From Phlegmacium glaucopus (Eukaryota > Basidiomycota > Agaricomycetes > Agaricales > Cortinariaceae), in the NCBI GenBank assembly GCA_015039465.1, contig MU130299.1:328049-392048 (forward strand): a DNA stretch of 64,000 nucleotides, given 5' to 3'. This document shows, piece after piece, positions 36,920 to 48,640 of this stretch (position 1 is its first letter; every line of letters begins with the position of its first letter). The translations under genes and the position numbers were made by a program. The notes below the pieces were generated by a model. The model was not told where the DNA came from. It saw nothing but the letters and a program-made list of their open reading frames with translations, and ran no database searches.

Positions 36920-38790
36920 TATCAGCGTTTTGAGAAAAGCCCGTAGATAGGCGAGTTATATATGCATCGTAGGGCTGCCGACCGCAAACGTACACATACG
37001 GTTTATGCCGACCCGTACACGCGCACATACGGTTTACATGATGTAGTACATGAGAGTCGGCGACAGTCAGGCAATGTTTTATCACAGAATCGGTCACAAA
37101 ATCTGGTCACACATAGTTCTTAATGATACATTTTCCTTTACTTATAGCTGCAGTCTTGTTGGAGCTCTGAATCTACACTTGCCAAGGTATGGCATGAAGT
37201 TCCACTTAACAGTACTATCTAGAACACACAAGTGTTTATCTCCCAATAAATATAACTAAACATGATCGTGTGGGGTCACCACAATGCCCAATATAACGAT
37301 ACTGGCAGCGCAACCGCGGATCATTCGCGACAGAAAAATACCGCAAGTGATAAAGAGAAACATACGGTATCTCGGGCGAAAGAGGGCGGCGCTTGCGGTA
37401 CCTCCCATCCATGGGGTTCTTTGACAAAGCTCAAGGTTCAGGAATCAGGATGGACCATTTATTGAGGATGTACCACAATCAACACACCCCCCGAATGGAG
37501 AAGTTGTGAGACGCGACACACCGTCCTTCGGCTGCCTCACGGCAGCCGGAGTTCTAACTACCTAACCACCTACCCAAGACCGCGCTACTGCGCGAAAAGG
37601 ATATATACCTGATCCCTAAGCCTACCACTAACCTGAGAAAAAACCCTAACACGAACCCCTAACGCTAACCGTGATCCTAACCAAATTACTAGGCCAACCC
37701 AAACCCCAGCGGCACCTAACCGGCAGAGTGGCCGGAGTATCAAAAATAAGTCGATGGCGAGCTACGGCATCCAATTTGATGGGAGATCAGCACTTCGTGC
37801 CTGAGTGTGCGTGTCGATTGTGGTCACTCCCGCCATTTATGCAACGACAACGCCATTACTATCAGGAATCTATTCCCATTGAGAAAGATTTACCACCTTC
37901 TCCATGCCACCCTACTCGCTCTGGATCCACTTTTAGCAGCATTCGATCTCCATCGACTGCCGAATTTGAAAGATTCCTTGATGGCTGTAAACTATCTCTC
38001 GTCCACTTACCGTTGCCGAGAAGGACATGGTCTACATTTGGATATAGATCCACTGTTTGACACCTAAGCTTGGGGTCTTGTAACCCCCACAGTATATTGT
38101 TGTCACACTCAACCTCATGGTAAGGTAGCCTGGTACCTGTTATGGTTCTGATACCGGGATCCAACAATTGTTGTAAAATATAAACTCCGAAAGGCTGCCG
38201 ACCATCGGCGCCACATGATGCGTCAAGATCAGATAAATGAACATCGATAGTTCTGTGTTTTCGCTCTCGTCTCGACGTTCGGGTGCCCATGCCTTTCAGC
38301 CCAAGACCTGGCCTGAGCAGTCCAGATGGGCCATGACCAACAGCTTGCCCGGCAGCTTCTTGGTTGGGAGGTAGTAATCCATAGGGTGTTAAACCACATC
38401 AGCAAACTCCGGAAATTGCCATAGTCCCTGTAGACATCATAGCAACTCCGTATTTCCCACAGATACATAGATATTGGTAGCATTTCTGTAGAGCCATGTA
38501 GCATTTCTGTAGGAAATATGTAGTTCTTTTTATTTTCACTTATTTACCAATCTTTATTTCTTCTTTCCAAGTTCAACAGACCAGCCCTAAACGTGGTCTG
38601 TGCACCACATCAAATGTGTACGTTCAAGTTCAACATTTACTACCACCATCACAACCGCCGCCTCACAACCGCTGCTGCACAACCTCCACTCACAACCACG
38701 ACACCAAATGGGCACGAGAATGATGATGGACGGCTGGAATGGAATGATGGCGAGGACAGGTGGCAATGGATGACAACGTCGACAACGATG
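36920..38790. other. Gene-free stretch with a CCTAA-rich segment and small repeats
   Basis: No gene was recognised. At 37570-37690 there is a CCCTAAC-rich segment with the core GCGCTACTGCGCG followed by ATCCCTAAGCC. The same order appears in inverse at 56.33-56.46 kb. A GGCTGCCTCACGGCAGCC hairpin lies at about 37530. GTAGCATTTCTGTAG occurs twice in tandem near 38480-38515. Confidence 0.45.
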
Positions 38791-39665
38791 CCAGCTCTAC
38801 ACCTCTCACTGGAGGGGTGGTATGTCTTCATCTTATTTTTTATTTTACTATATTAATCTTTTAATTACTAGCGAGAACGACAACTAATGACTAACAACAA
38901 CAATGACAACGACAACATGGCTAACAACACCAGCAACAACGGCTCTACCCCCCTTGCTAGGGGTTTTTTTTTTGTTTTTGTTTTATTTCACTATATGGCT
39001 TGCTTGATGTGTCCTGTGACATTCACTCGCAGGACTCATCTCGATTGACACATACAATCCCAACGCCAGCGACGACGGCTCTACCCCCCTTGCTAGGGGT
39101 TTTTGTTTTTGTTTTATTTCACTATACGGCTTGCTCGATGTGTCCTGTGACATTCACTCGCAGGACTCATCTCGATCGACACATACGATCCTGTAACTCG
39201 GAGCAGTTTGTACTCGTAGACGAACTAACAATGTTGACTAGCCGACGACTAGCAAGAACGACGACACAGCTAACGACGATGGCCACCCCCTTGCTAGGGG
39301 TTTTTTATTTATTTCTATTTTGTTTTTGTTTTTGTTTTATTTCACTATACACGATGACTAGCGAGAACGACGACATGGCTAACGACGACGGCCATGATGG
39401 CTCTACCCCCTTGCTAGGGATTTTTTTATTTTATTTCTATTTTATTTCACTATACTAATCTCTTTCTTATTAGCTTCGAATGACCAACGACAACAACGAC
39501 TCTACCCCCCTTGCTAGGGGTTTTTTTAAATTTAAATTTCACTATACTAACCTCTTGATGATTATTAGCTTTGATTGACAATGACACGACAGCAACGACG
39601 GCTCTAACCCCCTCGCTAGGGGGTTTTTTTATTTTACTTTTGTTCTATTTCACTATACTAATCTT
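38790..39665. repeat. Minisatellite of hairpin plus T-run units (seven copies)
   Basis: Seven imperfect units are spaced about 98-200 bp apart. Each has a GACGACAACAA-rich part, then an inverted repeat with a 6-nt loop, then a long T-rich run ending TTTCACTATA. The hairpins start near 38802, 38949, 39084, 39285, 39405, 39504 and 39607. Typical stems are CCCC-TTGCTA-GGGG. Variants keep pairing: CCTC-TCACTG-GAGG in unit 1 and AACCCCC-TCGCTA-GGGGGTT in the last. One copy (39405-39420) has a mismatch, GGGA. Two units also carry a zinc-finger-like fragment. Confidence 0.75.
39118..39235 (+). pseudogene. C2H2 zinc-finger fragments inside the minisatellite
   Basis: The unit at 39118-39235 encodes CSMCPVTFTRRTHLDRH followed by IRSC, a C-X2-C-X12-H-X3-C finger-like peptide. 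The unit before it (about 38995-39060) has the nearly identical sequence with a stop after THLD. The fragment was probably captured from a host gene and spread with the repeat. No complete gene is present. Confidence 0.4.
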
Positions 39666-39714
39666 TTGCTTAATAGCTTTGAATGACCACGACAAACAGC
39701 TGACAACAACCCAC

Positions 39715-39870
39715 CACAATGACATATGCTGTGACGACGACATACAACATGATGATGATGTACAACGCGTGATGATGACATACAATACATACAATGCAAC
39801 GATGACATACAATGCAACGACAACATACAATGTGATGACGACATACAATGTGACCTGACGGGGATGATGT
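39715..39870. repeat. Tandem GATGACATACAATGCAAC-like repeat
   Basis: Short units of about 15-18 bp built on GA(T/C)GACATACAATG(C/T) run for about 150 bases directly after the minisatellite. They yield low-complexity open frames on both strands that are not genes. Confidence 0.7.
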
Positions 39871-40106
39871 ATGATGACATGTACGACATATGACGATGAC
39901 ATATGGTGAGGTGTACATCATTGTGGTTGTATGTATTGCTGGGGGGGATAGTTATTTCAATTTATTTATTCTCATCAATGGTAATGGTGGTACTATGGTA
40001 GTATAGTCGCGAGTACATGACTTTTTGTAACTTGTGTACTGTTAATAATAACTTGGATTGTCTATTACCAGTGAAAATTGAGGCACTAGTCCAGTGTTAT
40101 TTTACT

Positions 40107-40300
40107 GATGCTACAAGGAGACTACAGTAGACTACAAGGAGACTACCTGTAGACTACAAGGAGACTACCTGTATACTACAAGGAGACTACAAGGAGACTA
40201 CAAGGAGACTGCACAGCACTGTGCAGAAGATATACCTTCTCTACAGCTACTACAGCTACTACAGTCAACTACAGGCTCTGCACAGCACTGCTGTAGACTG
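40107..40300. repeat. Tandem CTACAAGGAGA repeat and CAGCTACTA run
   Basis: At least seven units of GACTACAAGGA are present, some spaced by CCTGTAGA. They end at a palindrome CTGCACAGCACTGTGCAG (about 40208-40226). A few CTACTACAG units follow. Confidence 0.7.
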
Positions 40301-42168
40301 TAGTAGGTGACTCCAGAGTTTGCTGATGCATATAGTACATGAAGCGTGTGATGATTTCCACTGCCCTCAGAAGGGCCTGGACTCTGCTCCATAACATGAC
40401 AGTAACTCAAGGTGAAAAGTATTTGTTCGTTCAAGTTACCTATTTCCCCTCGAGATAAGCCTCTGCCTAGGATAGGGGCTCTGCGGCACCAAAGGCTGCT
40501 GGCATTCAACCGGCACCCTATCGGACTCTGAAATTTCCCAACAATTGTTGGATCTTGGTATCACATCCGCAACAGGAACCAGGTGTTACATCAGAGTGAA
40601 CGTCAGCGTGCTACTACATGCAATCACAACTGGCTAGCGAGGCTAATGGTAAGGTAGATGTCGTGCAAATACAGCAAGGTCATGTGCACACAGTGTGACA
40701 CATTCTAAAAAGGCAATTTTGCAGTCAATATGACTGAAAGCCACTTTAAACACCTTCATCAATGAGTTATTAAAGATTGGGTCAATAGCAATTGTAGAAA
40801 ATAGTTCTAGTTAGCGAAATTCCTTTGTAGTTTTATTTTAGTCCCAGAGGTAAAGATGGAATTTCCACAATAAGACTCAGTACTTGAGAGATTGCACTAA
40901 TTATCTCTTTGAAGACACTCATCGACCCCACCTCCAGCTATGGGACAGAAGCAAAAAGCCTGTAAATCATGTATAGGAAACTTACAAGTTACGAGAGGGT
41001 CATTACCAGACAAAAGGTGGAAATCCACCCCAGCAGAATCAGATTTATTGGATGGGAGAACATCTGATGACGAGATTGTACATCTTAAATCTTTTAAAAC
41101 CCACCAAAACTGCTACATAATATCCCAAATGGACAGCAGGAGCAATGATATACCAAAAGCATTGTGTGGGTAGTTAGGCAGTTGCTGCTATTGTTTGACA
41201 TTCCGAGGGAAATTCCTCATGATCAAGCCTTCCGATAAGCACGAAAATTTGCAGGCATATTAAGAGTGATAATGTGAAGAGTTCCTATTGAACGGATTCC
41301 TTGATTTTACTTGTGAGCCGCGATAACCAAGCATTTAAAATTAATTTCCTGATATATTCAAAGGGCTGTGTCACAAGTAGTCACAGCACATGACCTTGCT
41401 GTATTTGCATGACATCTACCTTATGTACATTTGTCTGGATATTAGTATATGTGACATTGCCGACCCAATATATGTTTCCGAATGTTTTCCATTGTTTTCC
41501 AGTCGTCATGTAGTCTTGATCTTGTCCCACAGTAGTATGTATGGACTATTAGCATTATTGGATGTGAAGTCCACAAAGGCCCTTGTTACACTAAGTGTAT
41601 TTATGTGAATGTGCATTGAAATTTGAGTTGTTATGTGTTTTAATATTTTATGCACATTCACGTGAGCCCGGTGCAGGTAACACTGGCATGTGGGAAGTTG
41701 GCAACATACTGTATTTAACTCTTTCCAGCACAACCGTCGACATCCTTGCTTTCTCAAACCACGGCCTCTTTTGTTTATTTGAACTTTGCATACTGATGCA
41801 AAATTGTCTATGCCAAGCACGGGATCAACCGTACTCGTAAAATTATGACATCACACCACATTTGACATCACTCCAAAGTTGTCCTGCAAAAAGTAGTGTG
41901 AATAATAAACCTGGGCTGCTGCTCAGTTGGATTCTAATAGATACATTCTCTAGTTCATTTGTGACTTATCTGGAGTCTGGACTCACCAAATTTTGACAGC
42001 GCATTCTCCTTCTACATCTGCCACATCTGTCAGTGACTTGGAGAGTCGGAGTCTGATGTTTGAACCTCTGTACTAGTAAGTCCTTTACTTATCCACTATT
42101 TTTTTTTTCTGCCACAATATCCTCTCTAAATTTATTCTCATCCCAGCTTCTGGTCACTGCCAGTAAAA
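40301..42168. other. Gene-free, CpG-poor stretch with a 12-bp inverted repeat
   Basis: No coding signal was accepted. GTGAATGTGCAT at 41605-41616 recurs in inverse at 41650-41661. Several open frames of 70-100 codons occur but show no recognisable protein. Confidence 0.35.
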
Positions 42169-43722
42169 TGGCGTTGTCAAGTGTGCATAACAGAAATCCG
42201 GAGGGCAAGAACCAATATGGCCCTGTTTGTGAGTGGAATTTCCTAATCCCAATCATTCTGTTACTCATTTTATTCCAATGTAGTGACCGTTGATAGCCTG
42301 TTGCTCCGGGAGACTCTTGAAAAATATCATCAAGGGCTAATTACCAATAATCAAAGAATATCTGAGCTGCTCCTGGCTGACCACGGTATCAACATGAAGT
42401 AAGATCAATCTCTGTGCATGGTGTGCTCCTACTGACTAATTCTTCTTTCCTTGTTAGACCACGGACTGTAAAAAAACACTGGCAGCAACTTGGGCTTACT
42501 GGTAGCCAAAAAACTATGAAAATGCTTGATCCCACAGAGGCAGAGCAACTTGTCCTGGATCAAATGGACCATGATCCTGCACGACACCAGGGTCCTTGAA
42601 TGATCCGCCACAAACTTGCAGGGAGGACTGGTCACCACCTTACCCGTGACTTTGTCATGGAGACTATGCAGATCCACGACTCTGCTGGCTTTTCCAAATG
42701 TGACCCTACCTCTAAAAAAATTCATCGGGAGCCAAAAGTCCCCATCAGAATCAATGAGCGGTGGTCAGCAGACGGACACGACAAGCTCTATGGGATTGGG
42801 TTTCCGATATGGGCAATTGTTGATGATGCAACTGGAAGGTGGTTGGATATTTATGTGGTTCCGAGTAATCGTATGGGTCACACTATCCTATATTTATTTC
42901 TTTGTACCATTGAAGCTGCTGGTGGTATGTCTCTTCAATAAACTGCATGAATTGCCCTTGCTAACTCACCTGCAGGAATGCCACTTCAGACTACCACAGA
43001 TTGTGGGTCAGAGACAACACAACTTCATGGAATGGCCAAGGCATTATGGTGAGTTGTGTTGAGCAATGAGGACTGGTCATGGAAACATCTCATATTTTTC
43101 TATTTAAGTGACTCCTTTCATCCCGATATCAACAGCACAGAGACACCAGCCCATGTATATGTAAGGAGTGTTCATAATATTGCTGTTGAATGCTCTTGGC
43201 TGCATTTTTGCTTGGAATTTGGTGATAGTGTGGTCATTTGTTTCAAGCAGGGTGAAGGAGATGGGGTCTATCTTTCTCACATTCCTGAGCATGCATATGT
43301 TGAACTTCTTTTTTGGACCGCCATTCTATTCTCATTAATTATGTGAAACTAGGAAACTATGCCAATGGCTTTGGCCAAAGCTCCTCCATAAGCTGGCTAA
43401 GGAGTTTATGGAAAGCCAAAATTTGTATAAGTCTCGCCTTGACCACATGAAAGCTGGACCTTCCAGGATGTCTTGTAACAAGGCTTATAGCCTTCCACAC
43501 ACATGGGGTGGATGGCAGTGCCTTCTTGAGGTTGACATGGATGTCATTCAGGAGCTCAAGAGCATCATTAGTGAGGAGGAAGATATATTCCACTTTCCCC
43601 TTGTCACTGTTGAATTTGAACAAGTGGCTGACACCATTTATCAATCCCTTCATATCCAGGACCCCTCCCTTTGCAATGTATGGAACATCTTTAGTGCTAT
43701 GCTACCTTTTTTATGCCCTTGA
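42169..43722 (+). pseudogene. Decayed DDE integrase-type transposase gene
   Basis: An N-terminal helix-turn-helix-like part (NNQRISELLLADHGINMK, then after an intron PRTVKKHWQQLGLTGSQKT) precedes an integrase-like core: INERWSADGHDKLYGIG, IWAIVDDATGRWLDIYVVP, TTDCGSETTQLHG, and VHNIAVECSWLH. The Asp in SADGHDKL, the Asp in TDCGSE and the Glu in VECSW are plausible DDE residues. A TGA at 42598 interrupts the frame where CGA would be expected, and further stops occur after 43370. Introns of normal form remain. This matches a mushroom family annotated as integrase core domain protein. The gene is not functional as written. Confidence 0.6.
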
Positions 43723-43876
43723 ATGTACTCCATTTTCATTTGCTAAAAGTTGGCCTTTAGTAATTACAATGCAAGTCTTCTGATGTTATTTTACATCCAC
43801 TCTTTGCAAGGAACACCTGTTAATTTACACTGTCCTATCACTGGTTCTTTGATATGTATGTTCTTCCCCTGAAGGA

Positions 43877-45243
43877 CACCCTGTTAGGGCAACTGCGATG
43901 CTGACTTAGTCAAGCTAGCAGGGGATCCAAAGGTAATAATATTTCAAAGGGATATCTACAAGTGACTCACCTAGCAGGGGATCCAAAGAGGAAAGGATGG
44001 GGATCCCTGCTAGGCTGTGGGGTGTTTAAGTACTAATATGGACATAACAGAGATATAAAATAAACAAAGAAATGATACAATAATAATTAATTAATTAATT
44101 AAGAAGTGGTGTGATGTGAAAAATAAAAATAAAAAACAGAACGAACCGGAGGATCAGAGTTGGATTGGAGTTACAGAGTCTCAGAGTAAACCGGTGACGG
44201 AAGCAGAGTTGGACGGAAGGTCAGAGGTCATTAAAAAGGCGGGCTGTATGATTCTAAGGTTGAGGTTTAGGTTGAAGTCAGTGATAGGTTGACTATGATA
44301 TAAGTGTATAAATACACCAATATAAGTCTTGAATTGTAATCGGGCTTCCTAAGAAGTATAGCCATTCCGATTTATTTATTGATTCCCACAATAATGATTT
44401 CACTTTAAGTTGTGAATAACTTTGTATATTTGTCCAAATTTCGAAGACTAACTTTGATAACCAATAGTGTAACCAATACACTTAATAATAATATTCTTTC
44501 TTTTGTTGTTGATTTGAAAGGCTTGTTACTTTATTTCTTAAACACCAACTGATATTGGTGGGGGTAAGAAAGCTACAATCCGATAATTTATTTACAAGTT
44601 GTTGTACTCTACTTATACAAAATAAAACAATAAACTCTTTTGTGTATTTGTTTTGGGTTTGCTGTGACCCGTTATTGGTCCCTCCACAACCCATTATTGT
44701 TCTTATTGTTATTCCGGCTAATTATTTGTAACCGTTCCGCAAATATCCCTTTTGGGTTTGCATCCAGTAGCCCAGCTCTCTTTATTTACTTGTGTATTCT
44801 TTTTGTAACACTTGTGACTTTTGTAACTCTTGTGACTATACTTTGGCTAAAGTACAAGTCTTTGTCTTCCACCTCTAGACATAGGGTTTTAATGCATAGA
44901 TAATTTCCCCACTGTATTGTAGACTTAATAATTATATAAATTGCAATATATTCCCTTATGGCTTGCATGGTATTTATGGTTTTAGCCAGGAACTTCTGAG
45001 TATTGGACAGTATGATAATTAGATGTAGCCACATCATAAATATCTCCAGCCCTGTGTTATGAATTATTTCATTGCAATATATATTTTAATCACTTGGTAT
45101 AGTCAGTACCAATAATTCTCTACTGTATCAGCTTGCATCTTTGTTTAGTTTATAATTAATTAATTAGGGAATTTCCGGAAAAATGTGCATATCCGTGCCT
45201 ATACACATTCACACCGTATCATTGGGTGTCCCCTAACACACCC
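43877..45243. mobile_element. LTR-type insertion of 1357 bp with 5-bp target duplication
   Basis: The element spans 43882-45238, starts TGTTAGGG and ends CCCTAACA, and is flanked by CACCC on both sides (43877-43881 and 45239-45243). Its first 400 bases and last 17 match the 415-bp solo LTR at 45.8 kb. The middle 940 bases (about 44281-45221) are absent there. That extra part begins CAGTGATAGG and ends CCGTATCATTG, partly inverted, so it may be another insertion. No gag or pol frame is present. Confidence 0.75.
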
Positions 45244-45467
45244 TAAAATGTGTGTGCTTTTTTCAAGGCTTCAGTTATCCCCCCCTTGTACTTGGACTAA
45301 CCCTTCCCCTTTACTGAGGTTCCGGCCATGGTTGTTTGCATGGGTTGTGAGCAAAGTTTCCCCCATATTGATTCTAACAGGTGTAGCAAATGTCTTGCTC
45401 GAAGGCCTGGTCTTAGTGCACCCGAGATAGAATCCTTAAATGTATGTTTTAACCTTTTTTAAAGTTA

Positions 45468-45735
45468 TTTGGTGTTGGAAATATCGGATGTTGGTTTATA
45501 GATCACAAACAGAGGATGATTAAGATACTTAGTCAATAAGCTCTGTGTAGGCGAATACCCAGTGAATTGGTATAAACTGATAAGGTTTCACCTCAATCGG
45601 TTCTACTACTTATACACATTCAATTGTGGCTATGTAGCTATGAGAGATTTATGCTAAAGGTTAGGTATTCAGTACTAATGATGATGTGATATGATGTGAT
45701 ATGACATGATTAGAACGAAATATTTCAACATTTGG
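45468..45735. mobile_element. Solo LTR, 258 bp, target duplication TTTGG
   Basis: The element spans 45473-45730 with ends TGTTGGAAATAT and ATATTTCAACA. TTTGG lies on each side (45468-45472 and 45731-45735). It is unlike the other LTRs here, so it is a separate family. Confidence 0.72.
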
Positions 45736-45813
45736 AACCTGAGGTTAATTATCTTAGTCATAACCACAATGTGCTGGATGTGGTGTCATGTCAAATGGCT
45801 TATCCAGGTTGTG

Positions 45814-46238
45814 CAATGTGTTAGGGCAACTGCAATGCTGACTTAGTCAAGCTAGCAGGGGATCCAAAGTTAATAATATTTCAGAAAAGGTATCTACAAG
45901 TGACTTACCTAGCAGGGGATCCAAAGAGGAAAGGATGGGGATCCCTGCTAGGCTAGGGGTGTTTAAGTACTAAATATGGACATAACAGAGATATAAAATA
46001 AATAAAGGAATGATATGATAATAATTAATTAATTAAATAAGAAGTGGTGTGATGTGAAAAATAGAAATAAAAGATGGAGTGAAACGGAGGATCGGAAGTC
46101 GGAGCGGAACTACAGGGTTCCAGAGTAAAGTGGTGACAGAAGCGGAATTGGACAGAAGGTCGGAGGTCGTCGGAAAGGCGGGGTGTATGATTCTGAGGTT
46201 GAGGTTTGGGTTAAAGTCGGGTGTCCCCTAACACAATG
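45814..46238. mobile_element. Solo LTR, 415 bp, target duplication CAATG
   Basis: The element spans 45819-46233, TGTTAGGG to CCCTAACA, flanked by CAATG (45814-45818 and 46234-46238). It is the shorter relative of the 43.9 kb insertion. It contains a TTAATTAATTAA run and a purine-rich CGGA-containing segment. Confidence 0.8.
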
Positions 46239-46296
46239 GGTGCATTGATTTTTACCGTGAGTTTCAAACATTGAGATTATTACCAGCTCTTGACTT

Positions 46297-48640
46297 ATGA
46301 GTCAGATAGGGTTGGCAAGTGCTATACCTCAGGAATTCATGGGAAAATCAAGAATCATGGAGCTATTAACCAGTGACACTGTCTCTGGTGCTGGGTGTCC
46401 TAGCATTTTTTCCAACCTAAGTTCTACCACAAATTCTATACTGAGTACTGCAGTTGCTCATCAAAAAACCGCATCTGAATCCAGGATTGGAGTTCAGGTC
46501 CATAGAGGAAGCACAAAGTCAGAACCTGTAGGATTAGCACACTTCAAGAACCTCTGAAAGTTGGGAGGTGGCAGTATTCTTGCTGAGCAGAAAGATAAGA
46601 AAGCCGATTGGGTTCAACAACAGTTGATGACAGGCCCCAAGTTTTTGATCATACTCTGGAAATGTTGGGGTATTGAGGAAAAACCAAAACAGGTCTGGCC
46701 TTATTAAAGCTTAACTCATTCCTTTTGATATTGATTTTGACATTCTAGGTAAACCAAATTCATTGCTCCTGGGTGTATGAAGCTTCAAAGCCAATGAGAA
46801 GAGTTCTTGAAGATCTACTTGAGCGTTTAAATAGTGACTTCAAAAATCTGCTCAAAGTTGAATATGACATTCTTTGGTATGTAATTTATAACCTTTTTTT
46901 CAGTGATATCACCTAATAAAATTTGAAGGTCTCAAATCAAGCTCTTTGTTCAGCAAAACACCAAAGTTGGTATATCTATCAAGTATCTTCAAGCAGATGA
47001 GCAACTTGATTCGGCAACAGCTGGCACATGGCTAAAGGAGTTTGTATCCAAGAGGTTGGGCACGAATGCATCCCTTCAAGCTGGAATCCTCAACATTTGT
47101 TTCGTTGTTGATGCAGCATTAATAGTGAGCATAATTCCATTCTACATGAACGATACCTAAAGCCTTTATTTTACTAGCCTGATACTGAATTTTAAGACAA
47201 GTTAGTAGGCAACAGTAGCTCCTTGTTCAGTCGACAGCTTGTATTTTCAGCCAGACCATCAACAGCATTGGCCTCAAAGAGAAAATGTGCTGATTCTGCC
47301 TTAAATCTTACTTTGAAATGCCCCAACACCCCAGCTCAGGCTTCAGCTTGAGACATCATTTCACAAGCTACACCTGGGTTTTGAGAGCCTGGTCTCCCTG
47401 CAAGTGTTATGCGGCCCATGACTGGGAGTTCTTCCCAGCTTTTTCAGCTCAAGCATCTTCTTCCCATCAGTCTCGTACATTGAAAAGTGCATTTCAGATC
47501 TCCAGTGTCACCTCGTCTCGATGGTCATGTGAGGTTTCGCTCACTGACTACAGATTTACATGTTTGACAGCCAAATATCAACCAAGTGGAGATGTAAAAA
47601 TATTGAGGTTAGACCAGCTGGAAACAATTGCAATTGTGGAACACTGGTTAGAAGGAGAGAAATTGTCAAAGGAAAAGAAGCATTACAAGACTGGCTTTAT
47701 TGGCCATGGGTTTACCAAGCTGGGTATTTATGTGAGTTTCTTTTTCTGATTGCGTTGATCCAACTGAATTTCCTGAATAACAATAAGGAATATGTCGTTA
47801 CTCAACCCTTCGATGACAATATGTCCTTTCTGGCAGTCCGAGAAGTCTTGATCACCAAGTTCAAGCTTTTGGCGCAATGTGATGGGATAAAACAAAAGTT
47901 TGATGAATTCATTCAAGATGCTGGTATTGAAGGGGTTCCCTGTATGTTATTTTGAATTTTCAGCACAATGATGACACTAAATTATAATCAATTTCTCCTA
48001 GAATTATATTTCAACTTCAAAGATTTGTTCTATGGAGAAATTGAGCCACTCTCAGCCTCAGGGTGCCGCACTATACCCTATCTCAGCTTTCTTGCAACAC
48101 TGTTGCTCCCTTGTGGACATTTTGATGATCCAATCCAAAAATTCACAGGAAGCGACAACCTTGGCCCTGCAAATGACAATTTGACACAGGCAATACATGC
48201 CTTTGTCCACTTTGCCTGGGCATATTCATGAGAGCAGCTTCTTTTTTGTGACATGCAAGGTCTGTAATTCACCGTTTAATGTCATAAAGCAGTATTTACT
48301 AATAACTATATGAAATAATATGATAATTTATTGACTATAGGCATTCACGATCGAAAGAACATAATGTGTTTGATTGACCCACAAGCTCATATGTAAGTCC
48401 TTCCTCCGAGTCATTATTTACTCAAATTCACCTAACCCACCTGTGAAATTGCGCTTAGAACCAATCCACATGATGAATTTACAATCTACTGGGATGGTGG
48501 AGCAAATAAAATTGCAACTTGGAAGGAACAGCACCTTTTGGCTTTGCCCTCTGATGCAGGGCGTGCAGTAGATGGACTTTGCAAGGAGAACTGGGTATGT
48601 AGCATCTTGGAACTGTCCATGATTGAGATGGAGGATCTCA
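46297..48640 (+). pseudogene. Decayed alpha-kinase-like gene
   Basis: Broken exons encode a basic N-terminal part, then KYQPSGDVKILRLDQLE, HYKTGFIGHGFTKLGIY, EYVVTQPFDDNMSFLAVRE and LITKFKLLAQCDGIKQKFDEF. Near 48190 comes DNLTQAIHAFVHFAWAYS with a stop, then LLFCDMQG. After an intron comes IMCLIDPQAHM. The order 'A.HAF.HF.......L.CD.QG ... LIDPQ.H' is that of the alpha-kinase (MHCK/EF2K) domain, which is expanded in mushrooms. Several frames are interrupted. The family call rests on these motifs and is moderately sure; that it is dead is clearer. Confidence 0.45.

Noticed and set aside
37620..37690. CCCTAAC runs as a real telomere end
   Set aside because: Repeats are degenerate, cover under 100 bases and lie inside continuous sequence.
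38940..39625. GC hairpin plus T-run units as rho-independent terminators
   Set aside because: The surrounding genes have introns and are fungal nuclear genes; such terminators are bacterial. The structure is reported only as a repeat feature.
39645..39921. His/Ser/Val-rich open frames in several phases
   Set aside because: They come from the 15-18-bp tandem repeat, which is open in every frame by its periodicity.
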